A stretch of 64,000 nucleotides of DNA from positions 62,001 through 126,000 of the forward strand of contig NZ_JAQCNH010000019.1 of NCBI RefSeq assembly GCF_028275115.1, written 5' to 3'. Shown here piece by piece: positions 1 to 10,059 of this stretch. Below the pieces are notes generated by a model, which was not told the DNA's origin, made no database searches, and was given only the letters and a program-made list of their open reading frames with translations. Within the stretch, counting starts at the first letter, position 1. Every line of letters begins with the position of its first letter. Source of the stretch: Halorientalis sp. (lineage in GTDB: Archaea; Halobacteriota; Halobacteria; Halobacteriales; Haloarculaceae). The translations under genes were made by a program, and so were the position numbers.

Positions 1-299
1 TGTGTGTCGTCGGCGGGCTGACGGTCGCCGCTGCGGGGCTCGCGGTCCCCGGGCGGTCGTCTCGATTGCTCCTTCGCGAACAGTCGTTTACGCGGACCCA
101 GCGGACTTCGGTTCTGTTAGGAGCGTCTCTCTCAATCGGCCTGCCGTCACTGCTCGCAGCCGGGTTCGACTTCGGCAACTCGCTGCTCGCCCTGCTCGGG
201 TCGGTCCTGTTCTCGTTCGTCGGTGCCCTAATGGTCCTGGTCGGGACCGCCCGCGGCCTCCAGATGAGCCAGCGCCGACCGCCGGATCAGAACTCGTAG
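1..299 (+). CDS. C-terminal part of a membrane protein (5' end outside window)
   Basis: The reading frame is open from the left edge (first full codon at base 3) to TAG at 297-299, so only the last ~99 codons are visible. The fragment is hydrophobic, with about three membrane segments: one at the very start, one around residues 41-57 and one around 61-80. It ends in a short charged tail. A TTG at 66 could act as a start, but the hydrophobic frame continues upstream, so this is more likely an interior position. I do not recognise the family. Its 3' end overlaps the convergent Rieske gene by 13 bp. Confidence 0.6.
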   Translation, partial: CVVGGLTVAAAGLAVPGRSSRLLLREQSFTRTQRTSVLLGASLSIGLPSLLAAGFDFGNSLLALLGSVLFSFVGALMVLVGTARGLQMSQRRPPDQNS

Positions 300-736
300 T
301 TGGAGTTCGAGGAGAGGTCGACGTCGTCCTGCTCGCCCGGGCCGACACCGACGAGGGCGTAGTCCTCGTCGGTCAGGTAGACGCCGCCGTCGGTCGCCTC
401 GACCTCGACGGCTTGGAGGTACGCTCCTTCACAGGGGCCGTGCGTACACATGCCGGTGTCCTTCTCGAAGTACGCGCCGTGGTTGGCACAGATTACCTCG
501 CCGTCACGCATCGGCGCTCCCGACCCCTTGTCGAGTTTGATGTGCGTGAAATGCTGGCAGTAGTTGAGCCAGCAGGCCAGTTCGCCGGGGCTGTCCGTGT
601 TAGCGTCCTCGTCGTCGATGACGCGGACGATGATCGCCTCCTTCTCCTCGTCGGTGTCGTGGTCCCGGACCCGGAACAGGAACGTAGAGTCCGTCGGTAC
701 GTCGTCGACGGTCGCAATCCGACTGTCCTCGTCCAT
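287..736 (-). CDS. Rieske [2Fe-2S] domain protein
   Basis: This 149-residue acidic protein has the Rieske ligand pattern: C60-x-H62 in a CQH motif, then C83-x2-H86 in CANH. A second cysteine pair (C97 and C102) follows. Rieske domains bind a 2Fe-2S cluster through two Cys and two His and pass single electrons. No membrane anchor, signal peptide or oxygenase catalytic domain is present, so this is a soluble stand-alone ferredoxin-like protein. The partner is unknown, since neither neighbour is an obvious reductase or oxygenase. The family call is firm and the pathway is not. Confidence 0.85.
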   Translation of the reverse strand: MDEDSRIATVDDVPTDSTFLFRVRDHDTDEEKEAIIVRVIDDEDANTDSPGELACWLNYCQHFTHIKLDKGSGAPMRDGEVICANHGAYFEKDTGMCTHGPCEGAYLQAVEVEATDGGVYLTDEDYALVGVGPGEQDDVDLSSNSNYEF

Positions 737-834
737 GTCAGAGTATCGGTCTTCGTGGGCTTCAACGCCTCGGTTCGAAATCGAAACGAGTCCGACCCGC
801 TAGCTTAACGAAGCAGGCCCCCCGACCTCGGGGT

Positions 835-1887
835 ATGGCCGAGCTGCTCGTCTACGGATCCTACGGGTACACTGGGGAACTGATCGTCGAGGAAGCCACG
901 GCGCGCGGCCTCGACCCGATACTGGCTGGGCGCAACGAGCACACCCTCTCCGAGCAGGCCGCCGAGCTGAACTGCGAGATGGCCGCGTTCGAAGTCGACG
1001 ACTACGCTGCTGTTACGCACGCCCTCGACGGAGTCGATGCGGTCCTCAACTGTGCCGGTCCGTTCGTTGAGACGTACGAGCCAATGGTCGAGGCCGCAAT
1101 CGAGTCCGGCACTCATTACCTCGACATCACCGGCGAGATCGACGTGTTTCGGGCCGTCGCGGACTACGACGACCGGGCCGTAGAGGCCGACGTAATGTGT
1201 ATGTCCGGCGTGGGCTTCGACGTGGTCCCCACGGACTGTCTGGCCGCACATCTCCACGAGCGCCGCCCCGAGGCGACTCATCTCGCGCTGGCGTTCAAAG
1301 GGCTGGCAGACATCTCACCGGGGACGATGAAGACGATGCTGAATTACGCGGGCGACGGTGGCTACGTCCGCCGAGACGGACTGGTCGAATCGGTGCCGGC
1401 CGCCTACCGAACTCGCAGGATCGACTTCGGGTCGGGCGAGCGCTCGGCGGTCACTATCCCCTGGGGCGACGTGGTCACCGGCTATCACACGACCGGCATC
1501 CACAACATCGAGGTGTACATTGCTGTGCCGGAGCCGGCCATCTGGGCGATGCGCGGCACGCGCCCCGTCGCACCGCTGCTCGACATCGAACCGGTCAAAA
1601 CGACACTGGAGAGTGTCATCGACACCGCGGTGACCGGTCCCGGTGCGCGCACCCGTGAGCGTGGCCGGGGGGCCGTCTGGGGTGAGGTGTCCGACGAGGA
1701 CGGCGGTCGCGCTGTCTCTCGCCTGGAAACACCCGAAACCTACGAACTGACTGTCGAGTCCGCACTGGAGATTGCCGAACGCGTCCTCGACGGGGACGCG
1801 CCGGTCGGTTACCAGACTCCTGCGGGTGCCTACGGCCCGGACCTCGTTCTCGACCTGCCGGGCGTCGAACGCGAGGACGTGAGATAA
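835..1887 (+). CDS. Saccharopine dehydrogenase-like NAD(P)-dependent oxidoreductase
   Basis: The protein has 350 residues. The N-terminus holds a Rossmann-type pattern (YGSYGYTG at residues 7-14), followed by NCAGPF near residue 77 and the YLDITGE stretch near 100. These are typical of the saccharopine-dehydrogenase-like (trans-acting enoyl reductase) family. Many such proteins are membrane-associated enoyl or lipid reductases, and the true substrate cannot be read from sequence. The next gene starts one base after the stop, so both are probably co-transcribed. That neighbour is a small membrane protein, which fits a membrane-linked role (inference). Confidence 0.8.
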   Translation: MAELLVYGSYGYTGELIVEEATARGLDPILAGRNEHTLSEQAAELNCEMAAFEVDDYAAVTHALDGVDAVLNCAGPFVETYEPMVEAAIESGTHYLDITGEIDVFRAVADYDDRAVEADVMCMSGVGFDVVPTDCLAAHLHERRPEATHLALAFKGLADISPGTMKTMLNYAGDGGYVRRDGLVESVPAAYRTRRIDFGSGERSAVTIPWGDVVTGYHTTGIHNIEVYIAVPEPAIWAMRGTRPVAPLLDIEPVKTTLESVIDTAVTGPGARTRERGRGAVWGEVSDEDGGRAVSRLETPETYELTVESALEIAERVLDGDAPVGYQTPAGAYGPDLVLDLPGVEREDVR

Positions 1888-1888
1888 A

Positions 1889-2086
1889 ATGGCCGCCGAA
1901 CTCACACGCCGGGCACGGATCGGATTCGCGCTCGCGCTCGGCGGGTTCGCTGCCATTCTGGCCGGGGCGCTGTTTTTCCTACCGTTTGGCGTCGACTGGC
2001 CGGCGGCGGTCTTCGTCGCCGCCGCGGTGTACGTCGTCTTGCTTTTCGAGACCGTACTGGACGACGCGACGTTCGGCGGGAACTGA
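1889..2086 (+). CDS. Small two-helix membrane protein
   Basis: This 65-residue protein has two predicted transmembrane helices, at about residues 10-28 and 34-52, and an Arg-bearing N-terminus. It begins one base after the stop of the saccharopine-dehydrogenase-like gene and is probably in the same operon. No family is recognised. It ends two bases before the convergent pabC gene. Confidence 0.7.
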   Translation: MAAELTRRARIGFALALGGFAAILAGALFFLPFGVDWPAAVFVAAAVYVVLLFETVLDDATFGGN

Positions 2087-2087
2087 C

Positions 2088-2975
2088 TCACCCCTGGTAG
2101 TGCCGTCGTTCGACCCGCTCGTCGAACAGTCGGGAGAGCAGTTTCGTCATCGGACCGGTCCCGATGTCGATGCCGTCGACGCTGGCGATCGGTCTGAGCT
2201 CCCATGTCGTGTTCGTCAGGAAGGCCTCGTCGGCGTCCCGGACGTCTCCGACCTCGTAGCGGCCGGGTTCGACCGGGAACTCCTCCTCGCGAGCCAGTTC
2301 CAGCACCACCTCCCGGGTCACCCCGGGGAGGATATCACAGTCCTCGCTCGGGGTCTTGAGGACGCCGCTGTCGACGAAGCAGACGTTGCTTGTCGCGCCC
2401 TCCGCGACCACGTCGTCGAACGTTCGGAGTAGCGCCTCGTCCGCTTTGAACTCGTCCGTTGCGGCCCGCCGGAGTTCGAGTCTGGCCCGAATCCCGTTGA
2501 GATAGTTGTGCGTTTTGGCCGCTGCCGGGGTCGCAGCGTCGGGCGTCCGTCGGGTCCTGACGGTCTGGACCACCGCCGGGTCGTCCCACGGGGTCGTTCC
2601 CTCGACGCCGCCACGCGGGAGGCCTTTGACGATGACGACGACCGTTGGATCCACGTCGGGGTCCGGCGTCAGTTTCCCAGGCTGGGCCCCTCTCGAAACC
2701 GACAGCCGGACGTAGGCGTCGTTGAGGTCGTTCACGTCGAGAGTCGCCCGGACGCGCTCGCGGAGGTCGTCGGGGACGGCGTCGGCGAAGCCGAGCAGGT
2801 CGCAGGTGTTGCGGAGTCGGGCCTCGTGGGCGTCCCACGCGAAGACCTCGCCGCCGTAGGCACGCAGTGTCTCGAAAGCCGCGTCGCCGTACATGAATCC
2901 GCGGTCGCGGACGCTGACGGTCGCGTCCCCGGCCGGGACGAGTTCGCCGTCTACGTGGAAACGGTAGTCTGACAT
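2088..2975 (-). CDS. pabC: Class IV aminotransferase, probable aminodeoxychorismate lyase
   Basis: This is a 295-residue PLP enzyme of fold type IV. Typical patterns are visible: VRDRGFMYGDAAFET near residue 23, KTHNYLNGIR near 155 (with the candidate PLP lysine), and EGATSNVCFVD near 193. Aminodeoxychorismate lyase turns 4-amino-4-deoxychorismate into p-aminobenzoate and pyruvate. Branched-chain and D-amino-acid aminotransferases share the fold, so the role rests on position as the last gene of a pabB-pabA-pabC run. Its start overlaps the end of pabA by 25 bp, which implies translational coupling. Confidence 0.85.
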   Translation of the reverse strand: MSDYRFHVDGELVPAGDATVSVRDRGFMYGDAAFETLRAYGGEVFAWDAHEARLRNTCDLLGFADAVPDDLRERVRATLDVNDLNDAYVRLSVSRGAQPGKLTPDPDVDPTVVVIVKGLPRGGVEGTTPWDDPAVVQTVRTRRTPDAATPAAAKTHNYLNGIRARLELRRAATDEFKADEALLRTFDDVVAEGATSNVCFVDSGVLKTPSEDCDILPGVTREVVLELAREEEFPVEPGRYEVGDVRDADEAFLTNTTWELRPIASVDGIDIGTGPMTKLLSRLFDERVERRHYQG

Positions 2976-3685
2976 TGTGTACAGAAGGCCGCGATCAGTT
3001 GCTTGCCGATGTCGGTTAGGATGCTTTCCGGGTGGAACTGCACGCCGTAGTGTGGCCGGTCACGGTGGCGCACGCCCATGACGACTCGCGGCTCGACGCC
3101 TCGTTGCCCGTCGGTCGCCGTGTGCTCCCCGTCCCCCGCGACGGTCCAGGCGGTTTCGGTCAACACGTCGGGCAGGTCGGCGCGTTCGACGGCCAGCGAG
3201 TGGTACCGCCCCACCTCGAAGCGATTCGGAAGGTCGGCGAACAGCCCTTGGCCGTCGTGTTCGACCGTGGATGGTTTGCCGTGGACGACCGCCTCGGCGT
3301 GGCCGACCGGCGCACCGTTGGCCGCACACAACGCCTGGTGGCCGAGACAGACACCCAGTGTCGGATACGCGAGTTCGGCGAAGACCGGCATCGAGACGCC
3401 CGCGTCCTCCGGAGTGCCCGGTCCCGGCGAGACGACGATCGCGTCCGGGTCGAGGTCGCGGATGCCCGAGACCGTAATCGCGTCGTTGCGGCGGACGACC
3501 ACTTCCTCCGCCTCAGTATCCCTGCTGTCCTCGCCGTCGTCCGAGTCGCCACACGACCGGTTGGCGACGACCCCACCCGCCCTCTCCGACTGCGTTGAGC
3601 CGCCCGGTGACGTGACGACGTCACCGACGTACTGGACGAGGTTGTAGGCGAAGGAGTCGTAGTTGTCGACGACGAGCACTCTCAC
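2951..3685 (-). CDS. pabA: Glutamine amidotransferase subunit of aminodeoxychorismate/anthranilate synthase
   Basis: This 244-residue class I glutamine amidotransferase supplies ammonia to the adjacent synthase subunit. The nucleophile C113 lies in [10 protein letters not shown], the His-Glu part of the triad is HPES at 218-221, and the oxyanion-loop SPGPGTP is near 86-92. The N-terminus [10 protein letters not shown] is typical of TrpG/PabA. Residues ~23-60 form an extra acidic, Ser/Gly-rich stretch that ordinary members lack; the usual VVVRRND strand resumes right after it. The ATG overlaps the end of pabB by 4 bp. PabA rather than TrpG is inferred from the neighbours. Confidence 0.88.
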   Translation of the reverse strand: MRVLVVDNYDSFAYNLVQYVGDVVTSPGGSTQSERAGGVVANRSCGDSDDGEDSRDTEAEEVVVRRNDAITVSGIRDLDPDAIVVSPGPGTPEDAGVSMPVFAELAYPTLGVCLGHQALCAANGAPVGHAEAVVHGKPSTVEHDGQGLFADLPNRFEVGRYHSLAVERADLPDVLTETAWTVAGDGEHTATDGQRGVEPRVVMGVRHRDRPHYGVQFHPESILTDIGKQLIAAFCTQCQTTVST

Positions 3686-5208
3686 GACTGCCCTCCGTCG
3701 GCCGCGACCTCGACAGCCAGGTCACCCCGCTGGCCGAGCGCCTCGTCGACCGCCGTCACCAGCGCCCGAGCCTTGTCGAGGGTCTCCTCGTACTCGCGCT
3801 CGGGTTCGGAATCGTGAACGATCCCTGCGCCGACCCGGAGGTGGTACTCGTCGTCGTAGCGTACGAGCGTCCGAATGACGATGGAAAGTGTTGCCCGACT
3901 GTCGAACCCGAACAACCCGACGCTCCCAGTGTAGGGGCCACGGCGCGTGGCCTCTCCCTCGTCGATAATCTCCATGGTCCGTGGTTTGGGCGCACCGGTG
4001 ATTGTCCCACCGGGGAACACCGCCTCGATAGCGTCCGCCAGGTCTGTACCGTCACGGAGGCGGCCTCGCACTTCCGAGACGAGATGCATCACCTCGCTGT
4101 AGCGGTCGACGCGGCGGTAGTCGGTGACCGCGACGCTCCCGTACGCGGAAACTTTGCCGAGGTCGTTTCGCTCCAGGTCGACCAGCATGGCGTGTTCGGC
4201 GCGCTCTTTCTCGTCGGCCCGCAGATCTGCCGCCAGTTCGTCGTCCTCGGCCTCGGTCTCCCCCCGGGGACGTGTTCCCGCGATGGGCTCGGTCACCAGT
4301 GTGTCACCGTCGCGGTCGAGCAGGAGTTCCGGGCTGGCGCTCACCAGGTCGACGCCGGGAAACTCGACCAGCGCGGAGTACGGTGCGGGGTTGACCTGAC
4401 GGAGTGCGTCGAAGGCCTCGACGGGGTGGACTGCTGCCGGCGCTGTCAGTCGCTGGGAGACGTTCGCCTGGAACGTGTCCCCGTCGCGGACGTGCGCTTT
4501 GACCCGGCGGACCCGGCTGGCGAAGGCCGTCCGGCCACAGTCACTCTCGAACTGGGTTGTCGCGGCTTCGACCGGCGGCGAACCGACCGCCGGGTCGCCC
4601 GCAGTTGCCCGCTCGACCAGTTCGCGCGCCCTCGCCAGTCCGTGGTCGTACGCCGCCGCGACCGGTCGCCCTCGGTCGCCGTCGGGGTCGACTCGCGGAC
4701 AGGCGGTCACCCGGAGCGTCGTCTCCTCGCCACGGGGTTCCTCCCAGGCGGCCAGTCGGTCGTAGAGCGCCACCTGTACTCGTGGGAGGTCGCGGTCGCG
4801 CTCGGCGTCGTTCGGTAGTTCTTCTAGCTCCCGAACGAGGTCGTAGGAGAGCCAACCGACCGCACCGCCGGGGTAGGGCACCTCGCAGTCGCCCCGCGCC
4901 AGCGACTCGGCGTCGAGGCGGTCACACAGCGTCGACAGTGCTGCCCCGTCGTCGGGGCTGACTGTCACCCAGTCTACGGGGTCGACACCGAAGTAGCCCC
5001 AACCGGACTGTCCGCCCGTGGTTTCGAGATAGACACCGTCGGGCGACTCGCTGTCGGCGTTTCCGTCGGTCGGCCGGGCACGCCGGTAGGCTGTAAACGG
5101 GTCTTCGACCGTCACCCTGAGTTCGACGGGCACGCGTGTCCCGGGTGTAACACCGTCGGCGACGCTCCGGAAGGCGGTCCTGTCTGTCACGACCCTCGGC
5201 GTGGTCAT
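3682..5208 (-). CDS. pabB: Aminodeoxychorismate synthase component I
   Basis: This 508-residue chorismate-utilising enzyme belongs to the anthranilate synthase I/PabB family. Conserved blocks include [10 protein letters not shown], the E-H[10 protein letters not shown] region, and [17 protein letters not shown] near the C-terminus. It aminates chorismate to 4-amino-4-deoxychorismate using ammonia from PabA. It is the first gene of a pabB-pabA-pabC operon whose members all overlap. With aroE ~600 bp further upstream on the same strand, the block links the shikimate and folate-precursor (or methanopterin-like) routes. TrpE is the main alternative, but pabC next door favours PabB. Confidence 0.88.
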   Translation of the reverse strand: MTTPRVVTDRTAFRSVADGVTPGTRVPVELRVTVEDPFTAYRRARPTDGNADSESPDGVYLETTGGQSGWGYFGVDPVDWVTVSPDDGAALSTLCDRLDAESLARGDCEVPYPGGAVGWLSYDLVRELEELPNDAERDRDLPRVQVALYDRLAAWEEPRGEETTLRVTACPRVDPDGDRGRPVAAAYDHGLARARELVERATAGDPAVGSPPVEAATTQFESDCGRTAFASRVRRVKAHVRDGDTFQANVSQRLTAPAAVHPVEAFDALRQVNPAPYSALVEFPGVDLVSASPELLLDRDGDTLVTEPIAGTRPRGETEAEDDELAADLRADEKERAEHAMLVDLERNDLGKVSAYGSVAVTDYRRVDRYSEVMHLVSEVRGRLRDGTDLADAIEAVFPGGTITGAPKPRTMEIIDEGEATRRGPYTGSVGLFGFDSRATLSIVIRTLVRYDDEYHLRVGAGIVHDSEPEREYEETLDKARALVTAVDEALGQRGDLAVEVAADGGQS

Positions 5209-5250
5209 CTGCTCGAAGAAAGCGGATACAACAGTAACCGTTTTGCGGTT

Positions 5251-5781
5251 CTACTCATCCTCGCCGCGAGCGCGAGCGACCCAGCGACCCACGCGCTTCT
5301 CCGAGAGGTCGGTTCCGTCCGCGATGTCCGCGGCGTCGGCCGCCGCCAGGTCGCCGACCGTCTCGACGCCGATGTCGGCCAACGTCTCCGCGTAGGACGG
5401 ACCGATACCCTTGATCGTGTCCGTCGACGCATCGGCGTTCTCGACCGCTGACTCGACCGCGTCGGCCTCAGCCTCGGATTCGGCACTCTCAGCCTGGACT
5501 TCGGGTTCGGTCGCTTCGGCCTGGCGTTCGGCGTCTTCGCTCGAGGATTCGTCGTCGGTTTCACCGGCCGCGTCGGGTTCGGCGGCCGAGCTCGATTCGA
5601 TGTCGGCGGTCGTCTCGTCGCCGGTGCCCTTGACTGCGTCTTCGGAGGCAGTATCGGGCTCGGGTTCGTGTTCGACCGTTACGCCGGCGTCCTTGCGCCC
5701 GGGCTCGGCGGTTCCGGACGTCGAACGAGACCCGGAACCGTCGAGTCCGATCACCGACTTTAGTATCTTGAACAGCCCCAT
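5251..5781 (-). CDS. Acidic protein with C-terminal helix-hairpin-helix domain
   Basis: This 176-residue protein has a short hydrophobic start (MGLFKILKSVIGL), a long Glu/Ser/Ala-rich low-complexity middle (residues ~20-118), and a compact C-terminal domain. That domain reads IKGIGPSYAETLADIGVETV, a helix-hairpin-helix fold that usually binds DNA non-specifically. The acidic middle is probably disordered. It lies between aroE and pabB on the same strand with short gaps (25 and 42 bp), so co-transcription is likely but a functional link is not obvious. Confidence 0.75.
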   Translation of the reverse strand: MGLFKILKSVIGLDGSGSRSTSGTAEPGRKDAGVTVEHEPEPDTASEDAVKGTGDETTADIESSSAAEPDAAGETDDESSSEDAERQAEATEPEVQAESAESEAEADAVESAVENADASTDTIKGIGPSYAETLADIGVETVGDLAAADAADIADGTDLSEKRVGRWVARARGEDE

Positions 5782-5806
5782 ATTCAGATGTAGTCAACCC
5801 GCCTAC

Positions 5807-6604
5807 TTAAAGACGCTCCCGCAAAACCCGATTCATTTTTTCTACGGGCGCGTCCGCGCCGGTCCACTGCTCGAACGCCTCGACACCCTGATACAGCAGC
5901 ATCCACGCGCCGTCGACCGTCGTCGCGCCGGCCGCCTCGGCGTCGCGCAGGAGTCGTGTCTCGACGGGGTCGTAGACGGCGTCCAACACCCCGAGGTCCG
6001 CGTGCAGCGACTCGGCCGGGGCCGGCGACCGGTCTTCTTTCATGCCGACGCTCGTACAGTTGACCAGCACGTCGGCGTCGGCGACCAGTTCGTCGAGCGC
6101 GTCGAGACCGTGGCCCGTCGCGTCCGGGACTTCGGCGGCCAGGTCGTGAGCCGTCGACTCGGTTCGGTTCGCGACGTCGACGGTCATCCCCTCGTCGGCG
6201 AGGCCGAACGCGACCGCCCGACCTGCGCCACCCGCGCCGACGACGACCGCCTCGCCGTCGAGGCCAACGTCGTGTGAGCGAAGTGCACGGGTCGCGCCGA
6301 CGGCGTCGGTGTTGTACCCCGTCGGTGGGTCGGTGGCGAAATCGACGGTGTTGACCGCACCGATGCGCTCGGCCAGCGGGGCGGGTTCGACGGCGTCCAG
6401 CACGTCCTGCTTGAACGGAATCGTAACGTTCAGTCCGCAAACGCCGACTGTCGCGGCCGACTCGACGGCCGCCTGGCCGGCGTCAGCGGGCGGCTCGAAG
6501 GTGACGTAGCGGGCGTCGATTCCCAGTTCCTCGTAGGCTGCCTCGTGCATCGGCGGCGACAGCGAGTGCCCCACCGGGTTCCCGATCAGTCCGTACACGT
6601 CCAT
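5807..6604 (-). CDS. aroE: Shikimate 5-dehydrogenase
   Basis: This enzyme reduces 3-dehydroshikimate to shikimate with NADPH. The start at 6604 gives the family-typical [18 protein letters not shown]-terminus and 265 residues; an upstream extension of the frame has no family match. Visible hallmarks are the shikimate-binding SLSP, the catalytic-lysine block NVTIPFK (residues ~59-65), NTVD and YNTDAVG, the Rossmann motif VGAGGAGRA (~125-133), and the NADP-region NRTES. The gene heads a leftward run that includes the HHH protein and the pab operon. Confidence 0.92.
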   Translation of the reverse strand: MDVYGLIGNPVGHSLSPPMHEAAYEELGIDARYVTFEPPADAGQAAVESAATVGVCGLNVTIPFKQDVLDAVEPAPLAERIGAVNTVDFATDPPTGYNTDAVGATRALRSHDVGLDGEAVVVGAGGAGRAVAFGLADEGMTVDVANRTESTAHDLAAEVPDATGHGLDALDELVADADVLVNCTSVGMKEDRSPAPAESLHADLGVLDAVYDPVETRLLRDAEAAGATTVDGAWMLLYQGVEAFEQWTGADAPVEKMNRVLRERL

Positions 6605-6749
6605 ACCGGTGGCAGTCGCGGGGCCGGCATAACCGCACCGCTCCTGCCCCGGTTCCGCGACGGCGGCCGGGCACCTTGGCGCCGTGCCGTCGGAGTCGGT
6701 AGGGTAGAATTGACAAAGCTTTCCTTCCGGTGCCGTTTCCGGTCGGATA

Positions 6750-7433
6750 GTGACTCGACTTCGCCATCCGCTCGTCGCGGTTGCCGTCGCGGTCGCCCTG
6801 ACGGTGCCGTGGGTCGCGACCGTCCTCGTTGGAGCCGGTGTCGACATCGTCGCGGAAGTCGCGCTCAGTGGTGTGGCGATTCTCGGCGCCTCGTTTCTGC
6901 TCGCGTGGGGCGCCGAGACTGCCGAGAAAGACGTGCCGCGAGCGTTCGCTATCGCCGTCCTCGTCAACAAGGCTCGTTCGACGGCCGGGTTCAACGCCCT
7001 CATCTCGTCGAAGCTCAACCAGTGGACGCTGCTGGTCGGGACAATCGCCGTCGTCTACTCACTGGCACTCGGCGCGGTCGGGACGCTCCCGTTCGACAGC
7101 AAACAGGCGGCCGAGATATGGATCACCGCCGCCCAGTCGTTTTTCGCCCTGGCGCTTTTGATCGACTTCGAAATCTCGACCAGGGAGGCAGTTGTCCTGT
7201 TCATCCTCCTTTTCTCCCAGGTCGCTCTGGAGTTCGCGCTCGTCGGGGGACTGATCGAGTTGCCGGTAACCAGCGAGGGGCTGTTGTTCGTCTACACTGG
7301 CGTCTATCTGCTGTTGGGCGTCGCACTGTTCATCGAGCGCCGAGGCTCGGTACGCCGGCTGTTCGGCCTGGCCGGCGACGCGGTCCGGACCACCGTCGGT
7401 CGCGAGCCTGCCGACGTCGAACGGGCAGACTGA
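6750..7433 (+). pseudogene. Shortened sodium/calcium exchanger-like protein, middle missing
   Basis: The 227-residue product has clear membrane segments and stretches that I associate with haloarchaeal CaCA-type exchangers. These are an N-terminal block ending [17 protein letters not shown] (residues ~50-70) and a second block starting [20 protein letters not shown]. In full-length relatives, as I remember them (roughly 430 residues), these blocks are separated by about 200 residues that hold the central helices and the ion-binding residues of both alpha repeats. Here they are joined directly after residue ~71. The frame is intact, so a short protein may be made, but transport is unlikely. 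The TGA overlaps the dtdA start (TGATG). Start is GTG. Confidence 0.6.
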
Positions 7434-8806
7434 TGCTCGGAATCGTCGTCTCCCGCGCGGATCGGGCCTCCGAACACGTCGGCAATCGTCTCCGGGAACT
7501 CGCGGACTGGTCGCCGGTGGACGCACCCGCCCACCCCGACGCTGCAGGTCCCGTCTCCCAGACCGACGGGGCACAGCTCCGTGAGTTCGACGCGTGGCAC
7601 CTCGACCTCGACGACGCCGCCGACGCCTTCCCTGCGGACCTCGACCTGCTCGTGTTCGCCTCCCGGCACAGTGGCGAGACTGGACCACTTCTCACGGCAC
7701 ACCACACGGGCAACTTCGGTCCGGCCGAACACGGCGGCGAGGACGACGCCCTCGCACGGGCCTGTCCGCACGCCCACCGTCGTGTCCTCGACGCACTCGC
7801 GACGCACGCACCCGAAGACTACGAGGTCGGGATGGAGTGTACGCATCACGGCCCGACCGACGTCGGTGCCCCCTCGATGTTCGTCGAGGTCGGTAGCGAT
7901 GAACCCCAGTGGGACGACCCGGCAGCCGCGAGAGCGGTCGCGCGGGCGATTCTCGACCTGCGTGCCGTCGCGCCCGACGCCGACCTGGAACCCGCCAGCG
8001 TCGACAATGACCCGACAGGCCAGAACCGTCGCCACCTCGTCGGGTTCGGTGGTGGTCACTACGCTCCACGGTTCGAGCGAATCGTCCGAGAGACAGACTG
8101 GGCCGTCGGTCACCTCGCCGCCGACTGGGGACTGTCGGCGATGGGCGAACCCGACCTGAACCGGGACCTGCTCGACGCCGCCTTCGTGGAGAGCGCGGCA
8201 ACCCACGCCCTCGTGGACGGCGACCGTCCCGCCCTCCGGTCCGAGATTGCGGACCTCGGGTACCAGGTCGTCGGCGAGACGTGGTTACGGGCGGTCACGG
8301 GTGTCCCGCTCGCGCTCGCCGCCCGGTTGGAAGACGCACTCGTCACGGTCGAAGCCGGTCTGCGGTTCGGTGAACCGGCTCGCGAGGCCGCCCCGGAGGC
8401 CGACTTCCAGGTCGTGTCGCTCCCGGACGAACTGGTCGCCGCGGCTCAGGGAATCGATCAGAACCGGACGCGGGAACGCGTGGCAGCGCACGCACTGGCG
8501 TTCCGCACCGCCGAGAACGGCAACCGGGTCGCCGGCCGTGCGGCCGTCGCTTCCCGTGGAGATTACACCGCTATCGTCGACGGCGCCGTAGAGATGCTCC
8601 GCACAGCCTACGATACAGTCGAGCGACGCACGGACGTCGTGATCGCTCGGAGAGACCGCTTCGACCCGGAGAAGGCGGAGACGCTCGGCGTGCCGGAAGG
8701 CCCGAAGTTCGGTCAACTTTCAGCTGGCGAACCGGTCGAGGTGAACGGACGGACGATTCCTCCCGACCAGGTCCGGTCCGAACAGGTCGACCGGTTTTCC
8801 CTCTAG
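7433..8806 (+). CDS. dtdA: D-aminoacyl-tRNA deacylase
   Basis: This 457-residue protein matches the archaeal/plant DtdA (GEK1) type of D-aminoacyl-tRNA deacylase. This zinc-dependent enzyme frees tRNA from D-amino acids. Recognisable blocks are [20 protein letters not shown] (residues ~140-159) and [14 protein letters not shown] (~200-213), both with His residues suited to metal binding. The ATG at 7433 overlaps the previous stop by one base, so translation is coupled to the exchanger remnant upstream. The start gives the family-typical [16 protein letters not shown]-terminus. Confidence 0.9.
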   Translation: MLGIVVSRADRASEHVGNRLRELADWSPVDAPAHPDAAGPVSQTDGAQLREFDAWHLDLDDAADAFPADLDLLVFASRHSGETGPLLTAHHTGNFGPAEHGGEDDALARACPHAHRRVLDALATHAPEDYEVGMECTHHGPTDVGAPSMFVEVGSDEPQWDDPAAARAVARAILDLRAVAPDADLEPASVDNDPTGQNRRHLVGFGGGHYAPRFERIVRETDWAVGHLAADWGLSAMGEPDLNRDLLDAAFVESAATHALVDGDRPALRSEIADLGYQVVGETWLRAVTGVPLALAARLEDALVTVEAGLRFGEPAREAAPEADFQVVSLPDELVAAAQGIDQNRTRERVAAHALAFRTAENGNRVAGRAAVASRGDYTAIVDGAVEMLRTAYDTVERRTDVVIARRDRFDPEKAETLGVPEGPKFGQLSAGEPVEVNGRTIPPDQVRSEQVDRFSL

Positions 8807-8866
8807 TTTTATTCGCTCGCACCACCGCGAACGAAACGTATGACGTGTGGCTGACAGGAGGGGAAA

Positions 8867-8875
8867 GATAATTAA
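8867..8875 (+). promoter_or_regulatory. TATA-like box of ftsZ1
   Basis: GATAATTAA is centred about 31 nt upstream of the chosen ATG at 8902, which fits a leaderless or nearly leaderless transcript. A second AT-rich box (TTTAAATA, 8896-8903) overlaps that ATG and could drive a shorter product from the in-frame ATG at 8926. Confidence 0.5.
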
Positions 8876-8901
8876 TGCTGCTCCGCAATTCCACTTTAAA
8901 T

Positions 8902-10059
8902 ATGGACTCCATTATTAACGACGCCATGGAGGATAGCGAGGAGCAGCCGGCACAAGCACCCGAGGAAACCGAGACCGGCGGGACGACGGCGACCGAAGAC
9001 GTTTCGACATCGGGACAGATGAGCGACGAGGAGTTGGCGAGTGTCGTCAAAGACCTCGAAACGAAAATCACCGTGGTCGGCTGTGGCGGTGCGGGCGGCA
9101 ACACGGTTACGCGGATGATGGACGAAGGTATCCACGGCGCGAAACTCGTCGCCGCGAATACGGACGCCCAGCACCTCGCCGACGAAGTGAAAGCCGATAC
9201 GAAGATTCTCATCGGCAAGAAACGGACCGGCGGCCGCGGTGCGGGGTCGGTCCCGAAGATCGGCGAGGAGGCGGCCCAGGAGAATATCGAGGACATCCAA
9301 CAGTCCATCGACGATTCGGACATGGTGTTCGTGACCGCCGGGCTCGGCGGCGGAACCGGGACGGGTGCCGCACCGGTCGTCGCTCAGGCCGCCCAGGAGG
9401 CAGGCGCGCTGACCATCGCCATCGTGACGATTCCGTTCACTGCCGAGGGTGAGCGACGTCGGGCCAACGCCGACGCGGGGCTGGAGCGCCTGCGTGCGGT
9501 CTCCGACACCGTGATCGTCGTCCCGAACGACCGTCTGCTTGACTACGCCCCCTCGATGCCCCTGCAGGACGCGTTCAAAATCTGTGACCGTGTGCTGATG
9601 CGTTCGGTCAAGGGTATGACCGAACTGATCACCAAGCCCGGTCTCGTCAACGTCGACTTCGCGGACGTTCGGACGATCATGGAGAACGGTGGCGTCGCCA
9701 TGATCGGCCTCGGGGAGTCCGACTCCGAGAACAAGGCTCAGGATTCCATCAGATCGGCACTCAGGTCACCGCTACTCGACGTAGAGTTCGACGGTGCCAA
9801 CTCGGCGCTGGTCAACGTCGTCGGCGGTCCGGACATGTCCATCGAGGAAGCGGAGGGCGTCGTCGAGGAGATCTACGACCGGATCGACCCCGACGCCCGG
9901 ATCATCTGGGGCGCGTCGGTCAATCAGGAGTTCGAGGGCAAGATGGAGACCATGATCGTCGTCACCGGCGTCGAGAGTCCACAGATCTACGGTCAAAACG
10001 AGACAGAAGTCGAACAGGCAGCCGAGAACCTCGGCGACGACATCGACTACGTGGAATAG
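8902..10059 (+). CDS. ftsZ1: Cell division protein FtsZ, type 1
   Basis: This tubulin-like GTPase polymerises at mid-cell. The 385-residue protein has the nucleotide-binding block [11 protein letters not shown], the tubulin signature [12 protein letters not shown], and the synergy-loop residues of [11 protein letters not shown]. The N-terminal tail is acidic. I chose 8902 over the upstream ATG at 8875 because haloarchaeal FtsZ1 proteins begin MDSI. Of the two main haloarchaeal FtsZ proteins, the N-terminus and the secE-spt5 genes downstream point to FtsZ1 (family knowledge). Confidence 0.93.
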   Translation: MDSIINDAMEDSEEQPAQAPEETETGGTTATEDVSTSGQMSDEELASVVKDLETKITVVGCGGAGGNTVTRMMDEGIHGAKLVAANTDAQHLADEVKADTKILIGKKRTGGRGAGSVPKIGEEAAQENIEDIQQSIDDSDMVFVTAGLGGGTGTGAAPVVAQAAQEAGALTIAIVTIPFTAEGERRRANADAGLERLRAVSDTVIVVPNDRLLDYAPSMPLQDAFKICDRVLMRSVKGMTELITKPGLVNVDFADVRTIMENGGVAMIGLGESDSENKAQDSIRSALRSPLLDVEFDGANSALVNVVGGPDMSIEEAEGVVEEIYDRIDPDARIIWGASVNQEFEGKMETMIVVTGVESPQIYGQNETEVEQAAENLGDDIDYVE

